This document shows, in pieces, positions 17,354 through 25,693 of a stretch of DNA of 64,000 nt. Position 1 is the stretch's first letter. Every line of letters starts with the position of its first letter. A program made the translations under genes and the position numbers. Below the pieces are notes generated by a model that did not search any database, was not told the origin of the DNA, and worked only from the letters and a program-made list of their open reading frames with translations. Source of the DNA: Sciscionella sediminilitoris (lineage in GTDB: Bacteria; Actinomycetota; Actinomycetes; Mycobacteriales; Pseudonocardiaceae); NCBI RefSeq assembly GCF_000737195.2, contig NZ_JALM01000022.1:1-64000 (forward strand). Reading direction: 5' to 3'.

Positions 17354-19678
17354 GTGCGTGTGCGAGATGGTCTTTTCAAGCTGATCGGGTTGTGCCTAGT
17401 CGCCGGGGTGCTCGTCGCCGGACTGCTGTTTCCCGCAGCTGGGGGCGCCGGAATCCTCTCCAATCAGATGAGCAACACGGTGGACGATCTCTCCGCCGAT
17501 CTGACCTCGAACCAGTCCCCCTTGGTGACCAGGGTGCTGGACAAGGACGGCAACCAGATCGCTTCGCTGTACGACCAGTACCGGTTGCCCGCCGCACCCG
17601 ATCAGATCTCGCAGAACATGAAGGCCGCCATGGTCGCGGTCGAGGACCGGCGGTTCTTCGACCACGGCGGGGTGGACTGGAAGGGCACACTGCGCGCGGC
17701 GATCAACGACGTCGGCGGCGGCAGCACCCAGGGCGCCTCCTCCATCACCCAGCAGTACGTGAAGAACTTCCTGGTCAACGTCGTGCACCGGAACAACAAG
17801 GCCGAGCAGCTGCGCGATCAGGAGGCGAACATCGCGCGGAAACTGCGCGAGGCACGCATCTCGATGCAGCTCGAGCAGCGGATGAGCAAGGACCAGATCC
17901 TCGCCGGTTACCTGAACGTGGTGACCTTCGCGACGAACGTGTACGGGGTCGGGGCCGCGGCCAAGACCTTCTTCGACACCACCCCGGACAAACTCACCAT
18001 TCCCCAGTCCGCGCTGCTGGCCGGCATGGTGAACAACCCGATCGTGCTCGATCCGTGGAAGAACCCGGACAAGGCCCTGCAGCGGCGCAATTTCGTGCTG
18101 GACAAGATGGCGGAGTCCAAGGCGATCACCAAGCAGCAGGCAGCGGACCTCAAGAACGAGGGACTCGGCATCGTGCCCGAGCGCAAGCTGCCCTCGCCAA
18201 GCTGCGTCGGCGCGCCGGACTACGCCGGATTCTTCTGCGACTACGTCAAGGAATACCTCGAGGAGAACGGGTTCACCAAGGACCAGATCGAGACCGGCGG
18301 CTACACCATCAAGACCTCGCTGGACCCGAAGATGTCGAAGGCCGCCCGGGACTCGGTGAAGAAGTCCGTGGCACCGGACTCCCCGAACGTCACGAACTCC
18401 TTCGCGGTCGTCGGTTCCGGACCGCAGGCGCACCAGGTGCAGGCCATGGTCTCCAACCGCACCTATGGCATCGATGCCGACGAGGGCGGGCGCAGTTACA
18501 ACGTCGTCTCGGATCCCTCGGTGACCTTCGGCGGCGGGTCCACGTTCAAGATCTTCACCTCGGCCGCGGCGCTGGAGAACGGCGACGCGGGCCTGAACAC
18601 GGTGCTGCCGAACCCGAAGAGCGTCTCGGTCAAGCGCAATGGCGCACCCAGGTTCGAGCAGCCCCAGCACACCTCGAACCTGAACGGGACCGGGCCGACC
18701 ATCTCGCTGCGTTCCGCCCTGGAGAAGTCCCCGAACACCGCGTTCTTCCTGCTGGAGAACAAGGTGGGGCTGTCCAAGGTGCTGCAGATGGCCCAGCGGC
18801 TCGGGCTGCGGCACACGATGCAGTCCAACACGATCGGGAATCCGCCGATCACCGATCCGGACGATCAGCGTTCCAAGGACGACCGGCTCAACCAGCCGCA
18901 GTCGAAGTTCTACCAGACCAAGCTCTCGTTCACCCTCGGCGTCAGCGCGGTCAGCCCGCTCGAGATGTCGAATGTGATGTCCACGATCAACTCCGGCGGC
19001 ACCTGGTGCCCGCCGAACCCGGTGCTGTCCATCACCGACCGGGACGGCAAACCGGTCCCGGTGCCGAGCAAGCCCTGCGAACAGGTCATCTCCCCGGATG
19101 TGGCCAAGGCGCTGGCTCAGGGTATGTCCGAGGACACCATCGGCGGTACCTCCGCGGCGGCGGCCCGCGCGGCCAACTGGAACCGGCCCGACTTCGCCAA
19201 GACCGGTACCACCAACTCCAACGAATCGGTCGCCTTCGCCGCGGGCGTGGACAACTACGGGGTCGCCTCGATGGTCTACTCCGACGGCTCCAACCCGGCT
19301 CCGCTCTGCGGCGGGAAACCCATCGTCGCGGGCTGTTCCGGCGGCGACAAGGGCGGTGCCTTCGGTGGTTCCGCGGCCGGTCCGCCCTACTTCGACGCCT
19401 TCAACGCCATCCTGGGCGACAAGAAGGTCAAACCCGTGCCACCGGCCCCCGACTCGATGCTCACCAGCGGCGACCGCGCCCCGGTCGTGCCCTATGTGGT
19501 GAACCAGGACGTCGACTCCGCCAAGGAAGCGCTCAGCAAGGCCGGATACACCAATGTCGTGGTCAAGGAAACGACCGGGAAGGCCAAACAGGGCACCGTC
19601 CTCGCCGAGACCCCGCAGGGCAATGTGGTGAAGGGGCAGCAGATCACCCTCTACACCTCGGATGGCAAGCAGCAGTAG
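17354..19678 (+). CDS. ponA2: Class A penicillin-binding protein PonA2
   Basis: 774 residues. N-terminal anchor (LIGLCLVAGVLVAGLLFP), then a glycosyltransferase domain with Glu97 in AVEDRRFFDHGG and GASSITQQYVKNFL. The transpeptidase domain has the active Ser396 in STFKIFT, an SPN motif in EKSPNTAFF and KTGTT. The last 70 residues form a PASTA domain (VVPYVVNQDVDSAKEALSKA). The GTG start follows TATGCT (17342-17347) by seven bases, suggesting a leaderless transcript. Homologue of Rv3682; required in mycobacteria for stress and dormancy survival. Confidence 0.95.
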   Translation: MRVRDGLFKLIGLCLVAGVLVAGLLFPAAGGAGILSNQMSNTVDDLSADLTSNQSPLVTRVLDKDGNQIASLYDQYRLPAAPDQISQNMKAAMVAVEDRRFFDHGGVDWKGTLRAAINDVGGGSTQGASSITQQYVKNFLVNVVHRNNKAEQLRDQEANIARKLREARISMQLEQRMSKDQILAGYLNVVTFATNVYGVGAAAKTFFDTTPDKLTIPQSALLAGMVNNPIVLDPWKNPDKALQRRNFVLDKMAESKAITKQQAADLKNEGLGIVPERKLPSPSCVGAPDYAGFFCDYVKEYLEENGFTKDQIETGGYTIKTSLDPKMSKAARDSVKKSVAPDSPNVTNSFAVVGSGPQAHQVQAMVSNRTYGIDADEGGRSYNVVSDPSVTFGGGSTFKIFTSAAALENGDAGLNTVLPNPKSVSVKRNGAPRFEQPQHTSNLNGTGPTISLRSALEKSPNTAFFLLENKVGLSKVLQMAQRLGLRHTMQSNTIGNPPITDPDDQRSKDDRLNQPQSKFYQTKLSFTLGVSAVSPLEMSNVMSTINSGGTWCPPNPVLSITDRDGKPVPVPSKPCEQVISPDVAKALAQGMSEDTIGGTSAAAARAANWNRPDFAKTGTTNSNESVAFAAGVDNYGVASMVYSDGSNPAPLCGGKPIVAGCSGGDKGGAFGGSAAGPPYFDAFNAILGDKKVKPVPPAPDSMLTSGDRAPVVPYVVNQDVDSAKEALSKAGYTNVVVKETTGKAKQGTVLAETPQGNVVKGQQITLYTSDGKQQ

Positions 19679-19979
19679 CCAACGGACGAGCGCGCTCCTG
19701 ACCACGACCGCCGGGTGCGCGCTCGCCGGAGCGATCCTCATCCACGCCAGGGCCCCTCCGGCACCTGTACCGCATGCGTGTTCCCGAGACCTGCGACTAC
19801 TACGACCCCGCTCTCCCGACGAGGTCGCGACTCGGTTCTTCCCGCTCAGCCGGAAATGCGACGCCGACACCGACCTCGTGCCCGGCTACGTCAACCCGGC
19901 GATCCTCGCCCCGGTGGCGCTCGCACTGGTGAGCGCCACAGCCGCACTCCGCACCACGAGCAGCGTTAAGCATAGGTAA
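19662..19979 (+). CDS. Small hypothetical membrane protein
   Basis: 105 residues overlapping the ponA2 end by 17 bp. Two hydrophobic segments (LTTTAGCALAGAILIHA and NPAILAPVALALVSATAAL) flank a Cys-containing middle with SRKCDADTDLVPG. Third-position GC is high enough for a real gene, but the start lacks a ribosome-binding site and no family is recognised. It could be a ponA2-coupled accessory or a spurious frame. Confidence 0.5.
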   Translation: MASSSSQRTSALLTTTAGCALAGAILIHARAPPAPVPHACSRDLRLLRPRSPDEVATRFFPLSRKCDADTDLVPGYVNPAILAPVALALVSATAALRTTSSVKHR

Positions 19980-20022
19980 GGACCATTACCCATCCCGCCC
20001 GCGAGTACGTAGCATCGAGGGT

Positions 20023-20973
20023 ATGAACCGTATCCAGCGCTCCGCTTTGTCCGTATTAGCGGCCGGTGCAGCGACACTCGCCTATGCCGGGATCTACGAG
20101 CGGCGGCGATGGACCCTGCGCGAGGCGACGCTTCCGGTGCTGCCGCCGGGCGCGGAGCCGCTGCGGCTGCTGCACATCTCGGATCTGCACATGATGCCCG
20201 GCCAGCGTTCCAAACAGCGCTGGGTGGCCGAACTGGCCGAGCTACAGCCCGATCTGGTGATCAACACCGGGGACAACCTCGCCCACCGCAAGGCGGTACC
20301 CGCCGTGATGCGCGCGCTCGGCCCGCTGCTGAACTTCCCCGGTGCCTTCGTGTTCGGCAGCAACGACTACTACGCTCCCAAGCCGAAGAACCCGGCGCGC
20401 TACCTGATGCCGCGGGCGAACAAGAAGCGCATCCACGGCGTCCGGCTGCCCTGGCGGGATCTGCGGGCCGCGCTGCTCGAACGCGGCTGGATGGACGCCA
20501 CGCACTCCCGTGGCCATCTGGATGTGCACGGCAGGGATGTGTTCCTCGCCGGGGTCGACGATCCGCATCTGCGCCGGGACCGGTACGACCGCATCTCGGG
20601 TGCCGCGGATGTGCGCGCGGCGGTGCGCCTCGGGCTCACCCACTCGCCGGAGCCACGGGTGCTCGACGCGTTCGCCAACGACGGATACAACCTGGTGCTC
20701 GCCGGGCACACCCACGGTGGACAGCTGCGCATTCCCGGTTACGGCGCGATCGTCACCAACTGTGAGCTCGACCGTTCCCGTGCCCGCGGCGCCTCGCGCT
20801 GGGGCGCGCACATGTGGCTGCACGTCTCCGCGGGCCTCGGCACCTCGCCGTATGCCCCCGTCCGGTTCGCCTGCCCGCCGGAGGCGAACCTGTTGACGCT
20901 GGTCCCGGTGCCGACCGCGAACTCGGACAGCCTGAGTGGGGCCGGTTTCGGCCGCGGTGAAGCCATCGGCTAG
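20023..20973 (+). CDS. Metallophosphoesterase (Rv3683-like)
   Basis: 316 residues. Calcineurin-like dimetal motifs appear in order: SDLHMMPG, NTGDNLA, GSNDYY and GHTHGGQLR. A short hydrophobic N-terminus (ALSVLAAGAATLAYAGIY) suggests membrane association. The Asn-Asp of GSNDYY replaces the usual GNHD (His to Asp at the third position), a variation seen in this subfamily. Substrate unknown. Position after ponA2 matches Rv3683. Confidence 0.88.
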   Translation: MNRIQRSALSVLAAGAATLAYAGIYERRRWTLREATLPVLPPGAEPLRLLHISDLHMMPGQRSKQRWVAELAELQPDLVINTGDNLAHRKAVPAVMRALGPLLNFPGAFVFGSNDYYAPKPKNPARYLMPRANKKRIHGVRLPWRDLRAALLERGWMDATHSRGHLDVHGRDVFLAGVDDPHLRRDRYDRISGAADVRAAVRLGLTHSPEPRVLDAFANDGYNLVLAGHTHGGQLRIPGYGAIVTNCELDRSRARGASRWGAHMWLHVSAGLGTSPYAPVRFACPPEANLLTLVPVPTANSDSLSGAGFGRGEAIG

Positions 20974-20992
20974 ACTCATGCACGGCTCATCT

Positions 20993-21066
20993 CGGGGTGT
21001 GGCGCAGCTTGGAAGCGTGCCTCGTTCGGGTCGAGGAGGTCGTGGGTTCAAATCCCGCCACCCCGA
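20993..21066 (+). tRNA. tRNA-Pro (anticodon CGG)
   Basis: The acceptor stem CGGGGTG (20993-20999) pairs with CACCCCG (21059-21065). The anticodon stem CCTCG/CGAGG encloses a loop TTCGGGT, giving anticodon CGG, which reads CCG proline codons. The T arm contains GGTTCAAATCC. The CCA end is not encoded. A -10-like TAGACT lies at 20971-20976, and a terminator follows 12 bp after the gene. Confidence 0.96.
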
Positions 21067-21077
21067 CAAATAGCCGG

Positions 21078-21109
21078 AAGCCCGGGTCCGTACGGACCCG
21101 GGCTTCTTT
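21078..21109 (+). terminator. Terminator of tRNA-Pro
   Basis: AAGCCCGGGTCCG (21078-21090) pairs with CGGACCCGGGCTT (21093-21105), followed by CTTT. A strong 13-bp stem. Confidence 0.88.
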
Positions 21110-21139
21110 ATTGGGTTGCCGCCTTATTGGGTTGCCGCC
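21108..21139 (+). repeat. 16-bp perfect tandem duplication
   Basis: TTATTGGGTTGCCGCC occurs twice head to tail (21108-21123 and 21124-21139) right after the tRNA terminator. The first copy shares its T tail. No integrase or phage gene lies near, so it is probably a local duplication. Confidence 0.9.
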
Positions 21140-21173
21140 GAATTTCGGTTGCGGGGGCACCGAAACTGGTGGG

Positions 21174-21647
21174 GTGACCGAGATCCGCGCCGTTGCGCCG
21201 ACCGACCCGGACGACCGGCTACTGCTGCGCGAATACCTCGGCGAGGTGATCGGGCGCTACTACGGAAGGCCCGCGACCGAGGCCGAGATCGACGAGGAAC
21301 TCGCCGAACGCCCCTACCACCTCGCGGTCACCCTGATCGCCTACGTCGACGGGGAACCGGCAGGCTGTGCCGGGCTGCGCGAAGCGGACGGCTACCTGGA
21401 ACTGAAGCGGCTGTACGTGCGGCCCGCGCAGCGCGGGACCGGGCTGGCCAGGCTCCTGGTGGCCGAGACGGAACGGCACGCGGCCGAACGCGGCGCCTCG
21501 GTGATCCGCTTGGAGACGCGGACGGACCTGGTCGAGGCGCGGCGGCTCTACGCGCGGCTCGGCTACACCGAGATCCCCGGCTACGGTGACGATCCGTACA
21601 CGGACCACTCCTTCGAGAAACGGATTGCCCGCGCCGCTACCTGGTAA
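21174..21647 (+). CDS. GNAT-family N-acetyltransferase
   Basis: 157 residues from GTG 21174; the open frame extends upstream through the tRNA but that part is not coding. The acetyl-CoA binding site is in LKRLYVRPAQRGTGLARLL (motif A, RxxGxG/A), followed by ETRTDLVEARRLYARLGYTE. Substrate unknown. Nine bases separate it from the next gene. Confidence 0.87.
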   Translation: MTEIRAVAPTDPDDRLLLREYLGEVIGRYYGRPATEAEIDEELAERPYHLAVTLIAYVDGEPAGCAGLREADGYLELKRLYVRPAQRGTGLARLLVAETERHAAERGASVIRLETRTDLVEARRLYARLGYTEIPGYGDDPYTDHSFEKRIARAATW

Positions 21648-21656
21648 AATGCCCCG

Positions 21657-21983
21657 GTGAGCGGGTTCCCCAAGGACTGGCAGGTCGGCAAAGAACAGCA
21701 GGACTGGCTCGATTCCCTTCCCCCGGAGAAACGGCACGCGATCGCCGATTCGGCGAACGCCCTGCGGGTGGCGCATCTCAGCGCGGCGGAGTCGATCGAG
21801 GAAATGCTCGAATCGATGCTCCGGAAATCGGACGGCAGCGACTCATCGGCCGATTTCCTGACAAGTGTCGCTTTCCTTTCCTATTCCCTGCGTGCCTCGG
21901 CCCGCGGGAATTTCGCGAAAGCGACCGAACTCATGCGGACGGCGAACCGCTATCAGCGCTCCGCCCTTCCCGAGCTCGATTAG
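21657..21983 (+). CDS. Hypothetical small helical protein
   Basis: 108 residues from GTG 21657, no known motif. Mostly helical and rich in Ala, Glu and Ser; the segment SVAFLSYSLRASARGNFAKATELM could be a repeat-like helix pair. Probably cotranscribed with the acetyltransferase. It overlaps the convergent VKOR gene by 4 bp. Confidence 0.65.
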   Translation: MSGFPKDWQVGKEQQDWLDSLPPEKRHAIADSANALRVAHLSAAESIEEMLESMLRKSDGSDSSADFLTSVAFLSYSLRASARGNFAKATELMRTANRYQRSALPELD

Positions 21984-22633
21984 AAGACCACCGCCCACTG
22001 GTCCCAGAAGTAGCCGACGATGATCCCGAAGATGATCAGCAGCCACACGATCGGCACGACCGGGTGGAACCGGGCGATCGCGCGCATCGGCCGTTTGACC
22101 GCTTCCGGTGCGCCGACCCGGTCGGTGGAGAACAGCACGAGCACGGTGTAGCTGAAGATCGCGATCATCACGATCCAGACCGCCATGCAGTACGGGCACA
22201 GCTTGTGGATGACGAAGACGCTCTCGATGAACAGCCAGTGGATGAAGCCGACCCCGAAAAGGCAGCCGAACAGCAGGCCCATCCAGAACCAGTCGGGGAA
22301 GCTGGCCCGGCAGAGCAGCGCGACGCCGATGGTGATGACCACCGCGAAGCCGAAGATGCCGATGACCGGGTTCGCGAACCCGAACGCCGAACCCTGCGGG
22401 GTGTTCATCACCGAACCGCAGCTGATCAGCGGATTGAAGTTGCAGCTGGGCACATAGTTCTTGTCGGCGAGGCTGTTGATCTTCTCGATCGTCAGCATGA
22501 TCGCCGAGGCGGCCCCGATCAGCCCGCCGATGAGCAGAATCCAGGGAAAGACCCGCTCGACGCCGGTCTGCTCCTCCTCGAATTCGTCCTCACCTAGCTC
22601 GCCGTGTTCGACCTGTGCCATCACGTCGCTCAT
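21980..22633 (-). CDS. Vitamin K epoxide reductase (VKOR) family protein
   Basis: 217 residues from ATG 22633; the upstream part of the open frame is not used because the neighbour starts divergently at 22659. Four to five membrane helices. The family cysteines are present: CNFNPLISCGSVM gives the loop pair and nearby Ser, and CPYCMA gives the CxxC active site in a membrane helix. VKOR reoxidises DsbA-type proteins using a quinone. A DsbA-like protein lies at 59.5-60.3 kb. It is divergent from the S9 peptidase. Confidence 0.92.
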   Translation of the reverse strand: MSDVMAQVEHGELGEDEFEEEQTGVERVFPWILLIGGLIGAASAIMLTIEKINSLADKNYVPSCNFNPLISCGSVMNTPQGSAFGFANPVIGIFGFAVVITIGVALLCRASFPDWFWMGLLFGCLFGVGFIHWLFIESVFVIHKLCPYCMAVWIVMIAIFSYTVLVLFSTDRVGAPEAVKRPMRAIARFHPVVPIVWLLIIFGIIVGYFWDQWAVVF

Positions 22634-22658
22634 AGTAGAACCGTGCGATGATCGCGCC

Positions 22659-24482
22659 GTGACTGGTACCGCGCATCCGCAAGCCCCCGTTCCTGGACAG
22701 CTGTTCGACGACGCGAGCGCGGAGTCGCGCTGGCGGGCCCGGTTCACCGCGGCGCGGATGTCCCTGCCCGACTGGGCGGAGCACGCACCCGCCCGTTCGC
22801 TGTACGTCTCCAACGCCTCCGGGGTGTGGGAGCTGTACGCCTGGGACCGGGAGACCGGCGAGCACCGCAAGGTCACGGACCGGCCGAACGGCACCATTCA
22901 CGGGGCGCTGTCCGCCGACGGCGAGTCGATCTGGTGGTTCAACGACACCGATGGCGACGAGTTCGGGCACTGGATACGCGAACCGTTCACCGGCGGAGCG
23001 GGCACACCCGCGGTTCCCGAGGCCGCCGACGGTTACCCGGGCGGGCTCGCCATCGGCCGGAACACCCGGGCGGTCGGCGTCTCCACCGACGAGGGCAGCA
23101 CCGTCTGGCTGGCCACCGGAACGGACCCGGCCAGGGTGATCTACCGGCACGAGACCGATGCCGGGGTCTCCGCACTGTCCGAGGACGAGACCCTGCTCGC
23201 GATCGGGCACTCCGAGCACGGCGACAACCGCCACCCCGCGCTGCGCGTGTACTCCGTCGCGGACGGCTCGGTGGTCGCGGAGAAGTCCGACGGACCGGGC
23301 AAGGGACTCGAGGCGATCGCCTTCGGCCCCACCGAGGGGGACAACCGGCTGCTGGTGGTGCACGAACGGCGCGGCCGGGAGGAACTGCTCGTCTGGGATC
23401 CGGTGCGGGACGCCGAGACCGAGATCCTGCTCGATCTGCCCGGCGAGGTGGTCGCCGACTGGTATCCGGACGGATCGGCACTGCTGATCCTGCACACCCA
23501 CGAGAGCCGCAACACCGTGCACCGTTTCGACCTGCGCACCATGCGGCTGACCGCGCTGGACACCCCGAAGGGCACCATCGGCTCGGCGAGCGCGCGCCCG
23601 GACGGATCGGTCGAGTACTCCTGGTCCGCAGCGTCCACCCCGGGCAAGATCCGCACCCTCGGTGCGGACGGCGCCGAGCGGGTGCTGCTCGAGCCGCCCG
23701 GTCCGATCGCCCCGGAGTCGGTCCCGGTGACCGATGCCTTCGTGGCCGGTCCCGGTGGCACGGTGCACGCGCTCGTGGCCTCCCCGGGCGGCGAGCGGCT
23801 GCCGACGGTGTTCTCCGTGCACGGCGGCCCGCACGCCAGCGACGAGGACCGGTTCTCCGCCTACCGCGCGGCCTGGGTGGACGCCGGGTTCGCGGTCGTG
23901 GAGGTCAACTACCGCGGTTCCACCGGATACGGTTCCACCTGGCGGGACGCGATCGAGGGCCGCCCCGGACTGACCGAGCTCGAGGACATCGCCGCGGTGA
24001 TGGACTGGGCCGTGCAGACCGGGCTCGCCGATCCGCGGCGGTGCGTGCTCGGCGGCGCCTCCTGGGGCGGCTACCTGACCCTGCTCGGCATCGGCACCCA
24101 GCCGGAGCGCTGGGCGGCCGGGCTCGCCGTGGTCCCGGTCGCCGACTACCTGGCCGCGTACGCCGACGAGATGGAGCAGCTGCGCGCCTTCGACCGGGCA
24201 CTGTTCGGCGGCTCCCCCGAGGAACTTCCCGAGCTCTACGCCCGGTGTTCCCCGCTGACCTACGTCGACCAGGTGCGTGCGCCGGCACTGGTGATCGCAG
24301 GCGAGAACGATCCACGCTGCCCGATCCGCCAGATCGAGAACTACCTCGACCGGCTCGCCGAGCGCGGATCACCCTACGAGGTGTACCGCTACGACGCGGG
24401 GCACGGCTCGCTCGTCGTCGCCGAGACCATCAAGCAGACGGCCATCGAGATCGATTTCGCGCGCCGCGCCCTCGCCGAATAA
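22659..24482 (+). CDS. S9-family prolyl oligopeptidase-type peptidase
   Basis: 607 residues from GTG 22659. The N-terminal two-thirds form a beta propeller, the C-terminal third an alpha/beta hydrolase. The Ser nucleophile lies in GGASWGGYLTLLG, Asp in NDPRCPI and His in YDAGHGS. No signal peptide, so probably cytosolic. The fold suggests acylaminoacyl-peptidase-type activity on short peptides; substrate not predictable. Confidence 0.9.
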   Translation: MTGTAHPQAPVPGQLFDDASAESRWRARFTAARMSLPDWAEHAPARSLYVSNASGVWELYAWDRETGEHRKVTDRPNGTIHGALSADGESIWWFNDTDGDEFGHWIREPFTGGAGTPAVPEAADGYPGGLAIGRNTRAVGVSTDEGSTVWLATGTDPARVIYRHETDAGVSALSEDETLLAIGHSEHGDNRHPALRVYSVADGSVVAEKSDGPGKGLEAIAFGPTEGDNRLLVVHERRGREELLVWDPVRDAETEILLDLPGEVVADWYPDGSALLILHTHESRNTVHRFDLRTMRLTALDTPKGTIGSASARPDGSVEYSWSAASTPGKIRTLGADGAERVLLEPPGPIAPESVPVTDAFVAGPGGTVHALVASPGGERLPTVFSVHGGPHASDEDRFSAYRAAWVDAGFAVVEVNYRGSTGYGSTWRDAIEGRPGLTELEDIAAVMDWAVQTGLADPRRCVLGGASWGGYLTLLGIGTQPERWAAGLAVVPVADYLAAYADEMEQLRAFDRALFGGSPEELPELYARCSPLTYVDQVRAPALVIAGENDPRCPIRQIENYLDRLAERGSPYEVYRYDAGHGSLVVAETIKQTAIEIDFARRALAE

Positions 24483-24566
24483 CGGTCCACGTGTTCTTCA
24501 GCGGCGTAGCCGCTGTTCACCACCCACGCACCCGGCGCTACGGGGACCGCCCCCAACGCTGACCTC

Positions 24567-25010
24567 TCAATGAGTTACGGCGCTGACCTGGACCTCGATG
24601 TTGCCCCGGGTGGCGTTCGAGTAGGGGCACACCTGGTGCGCGTTCGCGGCCAGCTGCTCGGCCTTGCCCTGTTCCAGGCCGGGCAGCTTGACCTGAATGG
24701 CGACGGTGAGCCCGAAGCCGCCCGACTCGGTCTTGCCGATGCCCACGTTCGCGGTCACCTCGGTGTCCTCGCCGAGCTGTTCGCCCGCCTGCTTGGCGAC
24801 CAGCCGCAGCGCACCGTGGAAACAGGCCGCGTACCCGGCGGCGAACAGCTGCTCCGGGTTGGTGTGCAGGCCGCCGGGGCCGCCCATCTCCTTCGGAGCC
24901 GCGAGCTTCTCGTCGATCACCCCGTCGGAGGAGCGAACCTCCCCGTTGCGGCCGTCCCCGCTGGCGATCGCGGTCGCGGTGTACAGCGGGTCGATGTGTG
25001 CAGCTGCCAT
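24567..25010 (-). CDS. ohr: Organic hydroperoxide resistance protein Ohr
   Basis: 147 residues, the usual Ohr length. The redox pair is Cys in AAGYAACFHGAL and Cys in HQVCPYSNATRGN, with the catalytic Arg and Glu expected in the N-terminal half. Ohr reduces organic peroxides using lipoylated proteins. It is part of the OsmC superfamily. No OhrR regulator is adjacent. A hydrogen-peroxide-independent antioxidant role is inferred from family knowledge. Confidence 0.9.
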   Translation of the reverse strand: MAAAHIDPLYTATAIASGDGRNGEVRSSDGVIDEKLAAPKEMGGPGGLHTNPEQLFAAGYAACFHGALRLVAKQAGEQLGEDTEVTANVGIGKTESGGFGLTVAIQVKLPGLEQGKAEQLAANAHQVCPYSNATRGNIEVQVSAVTH

Positions 25011-25061
25011 GTCGTCCGTCCTTTCGTATCGGTCTCCCGTACAACCAACGGACGGCCTTCG

Positions 25062-25622
25062 CTATGCCGCCCGGCGGGTGGCGAACTCGGTCACCTGCGC
25101 GCCGATCATCGCCAGGTTCGCCGCGACCCGGTCATCGGTGCAGCCCCCGGAGGCGTCGAAACCGACCTCGATGGAGTTCACCGCGGCACCGAGCGGGGTG
25201 GGCCAGCCCCGGGTGGCGTGCGCGATCGAGCGCAGCGCGTTGAGCGTGTTCACCGAGGCCTGCCAGCCCGCGGCCACGGCGACACAGCCGATCGCGCGGC
25301 CGTCCAGATAGGGCCGGTCATCGGTGCGCAGTTCCTCGATGTAGTCGAGCGCGTTCTTCACCAGCCCGGAGACGGTGCCGTGATAGCCCGGCGAGACGAA
25401 CACCACTCCATCGGCGGCGCGCAGCAGCTCGATCATCGAGACGGCCGCAGCGGGCCGTTCGGTGATCGAGGGGTCGTAGAACGGCAGCTCGAGATCGGCG
25501 CCGGTGACCGCGCTGACCTTAGCGCCGGCCTGTTCGGCCCCGGCGAGCACGAGCCGCATCGCGCGCCCGGACTGCGAGTCCGGCCTCGTGGAGCCGCCGA
25601 TCCCGACAATGCTGACCGTCAT
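25062..25622 (-). CDS. NADPH-dependent FMN reductase family protein
   Basis: 186 residues from ATG 25622, preceded by GGAAGGA. The flavodoxin-like fold starts VSIVGIGGSTRPDSQSGRA (phosphate-binding loop) and continues with FVSPGYHGTVSGLVKNALDY, the flavin-binding loop. Members reduce FMN or act as azo/chromate reductases. It is 51 bp upstream of ohr on the same strand, so both may serve redox defence. Confidence 0.87.
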   Translation of the reverse strand: MTVSIVGIGGSTRPDSQSGRAMRLVLAGAEQAGAKVSAVTGADLELPFYDPSITERPAAAVSMIELLRAADGVVFVSPGYHGTVSGLVKNALDYIEELRTDDRPYLDGRAIGCVAVAAGWQASVNTLNALRSIAHATRGWPTPLGAAVNSIEVGFDASGGCTDDRVAANLAMIGAQVTEFATRRAA

Positions 25623-25693
25623 GCCTACGATCCTTCCCATACGTGGAGTACCCCGCAACCAGTCTGACACCTCAACCTAAGTAGAGGTCGAGC

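Noticed and set aside
17396-19870. An 824-codon open frame antisense to ponA2
   Set aside because: Full overlap with an unmistakable PBP, low-complexity composition and no motif.
20993-21139. Integration (att) site at tRNA-Pro
   Set aside because: No integrase, no distant copy of the tRNA 3' end, and neighbours look like ordinary chromosomal genes.
24498-24515. AGCGGC-GTA-GCCGCT hairpin after the S9 peptidase gene
   Set aside because: Six-bp stem without a T run; too weak to call a terminator at this GC content.
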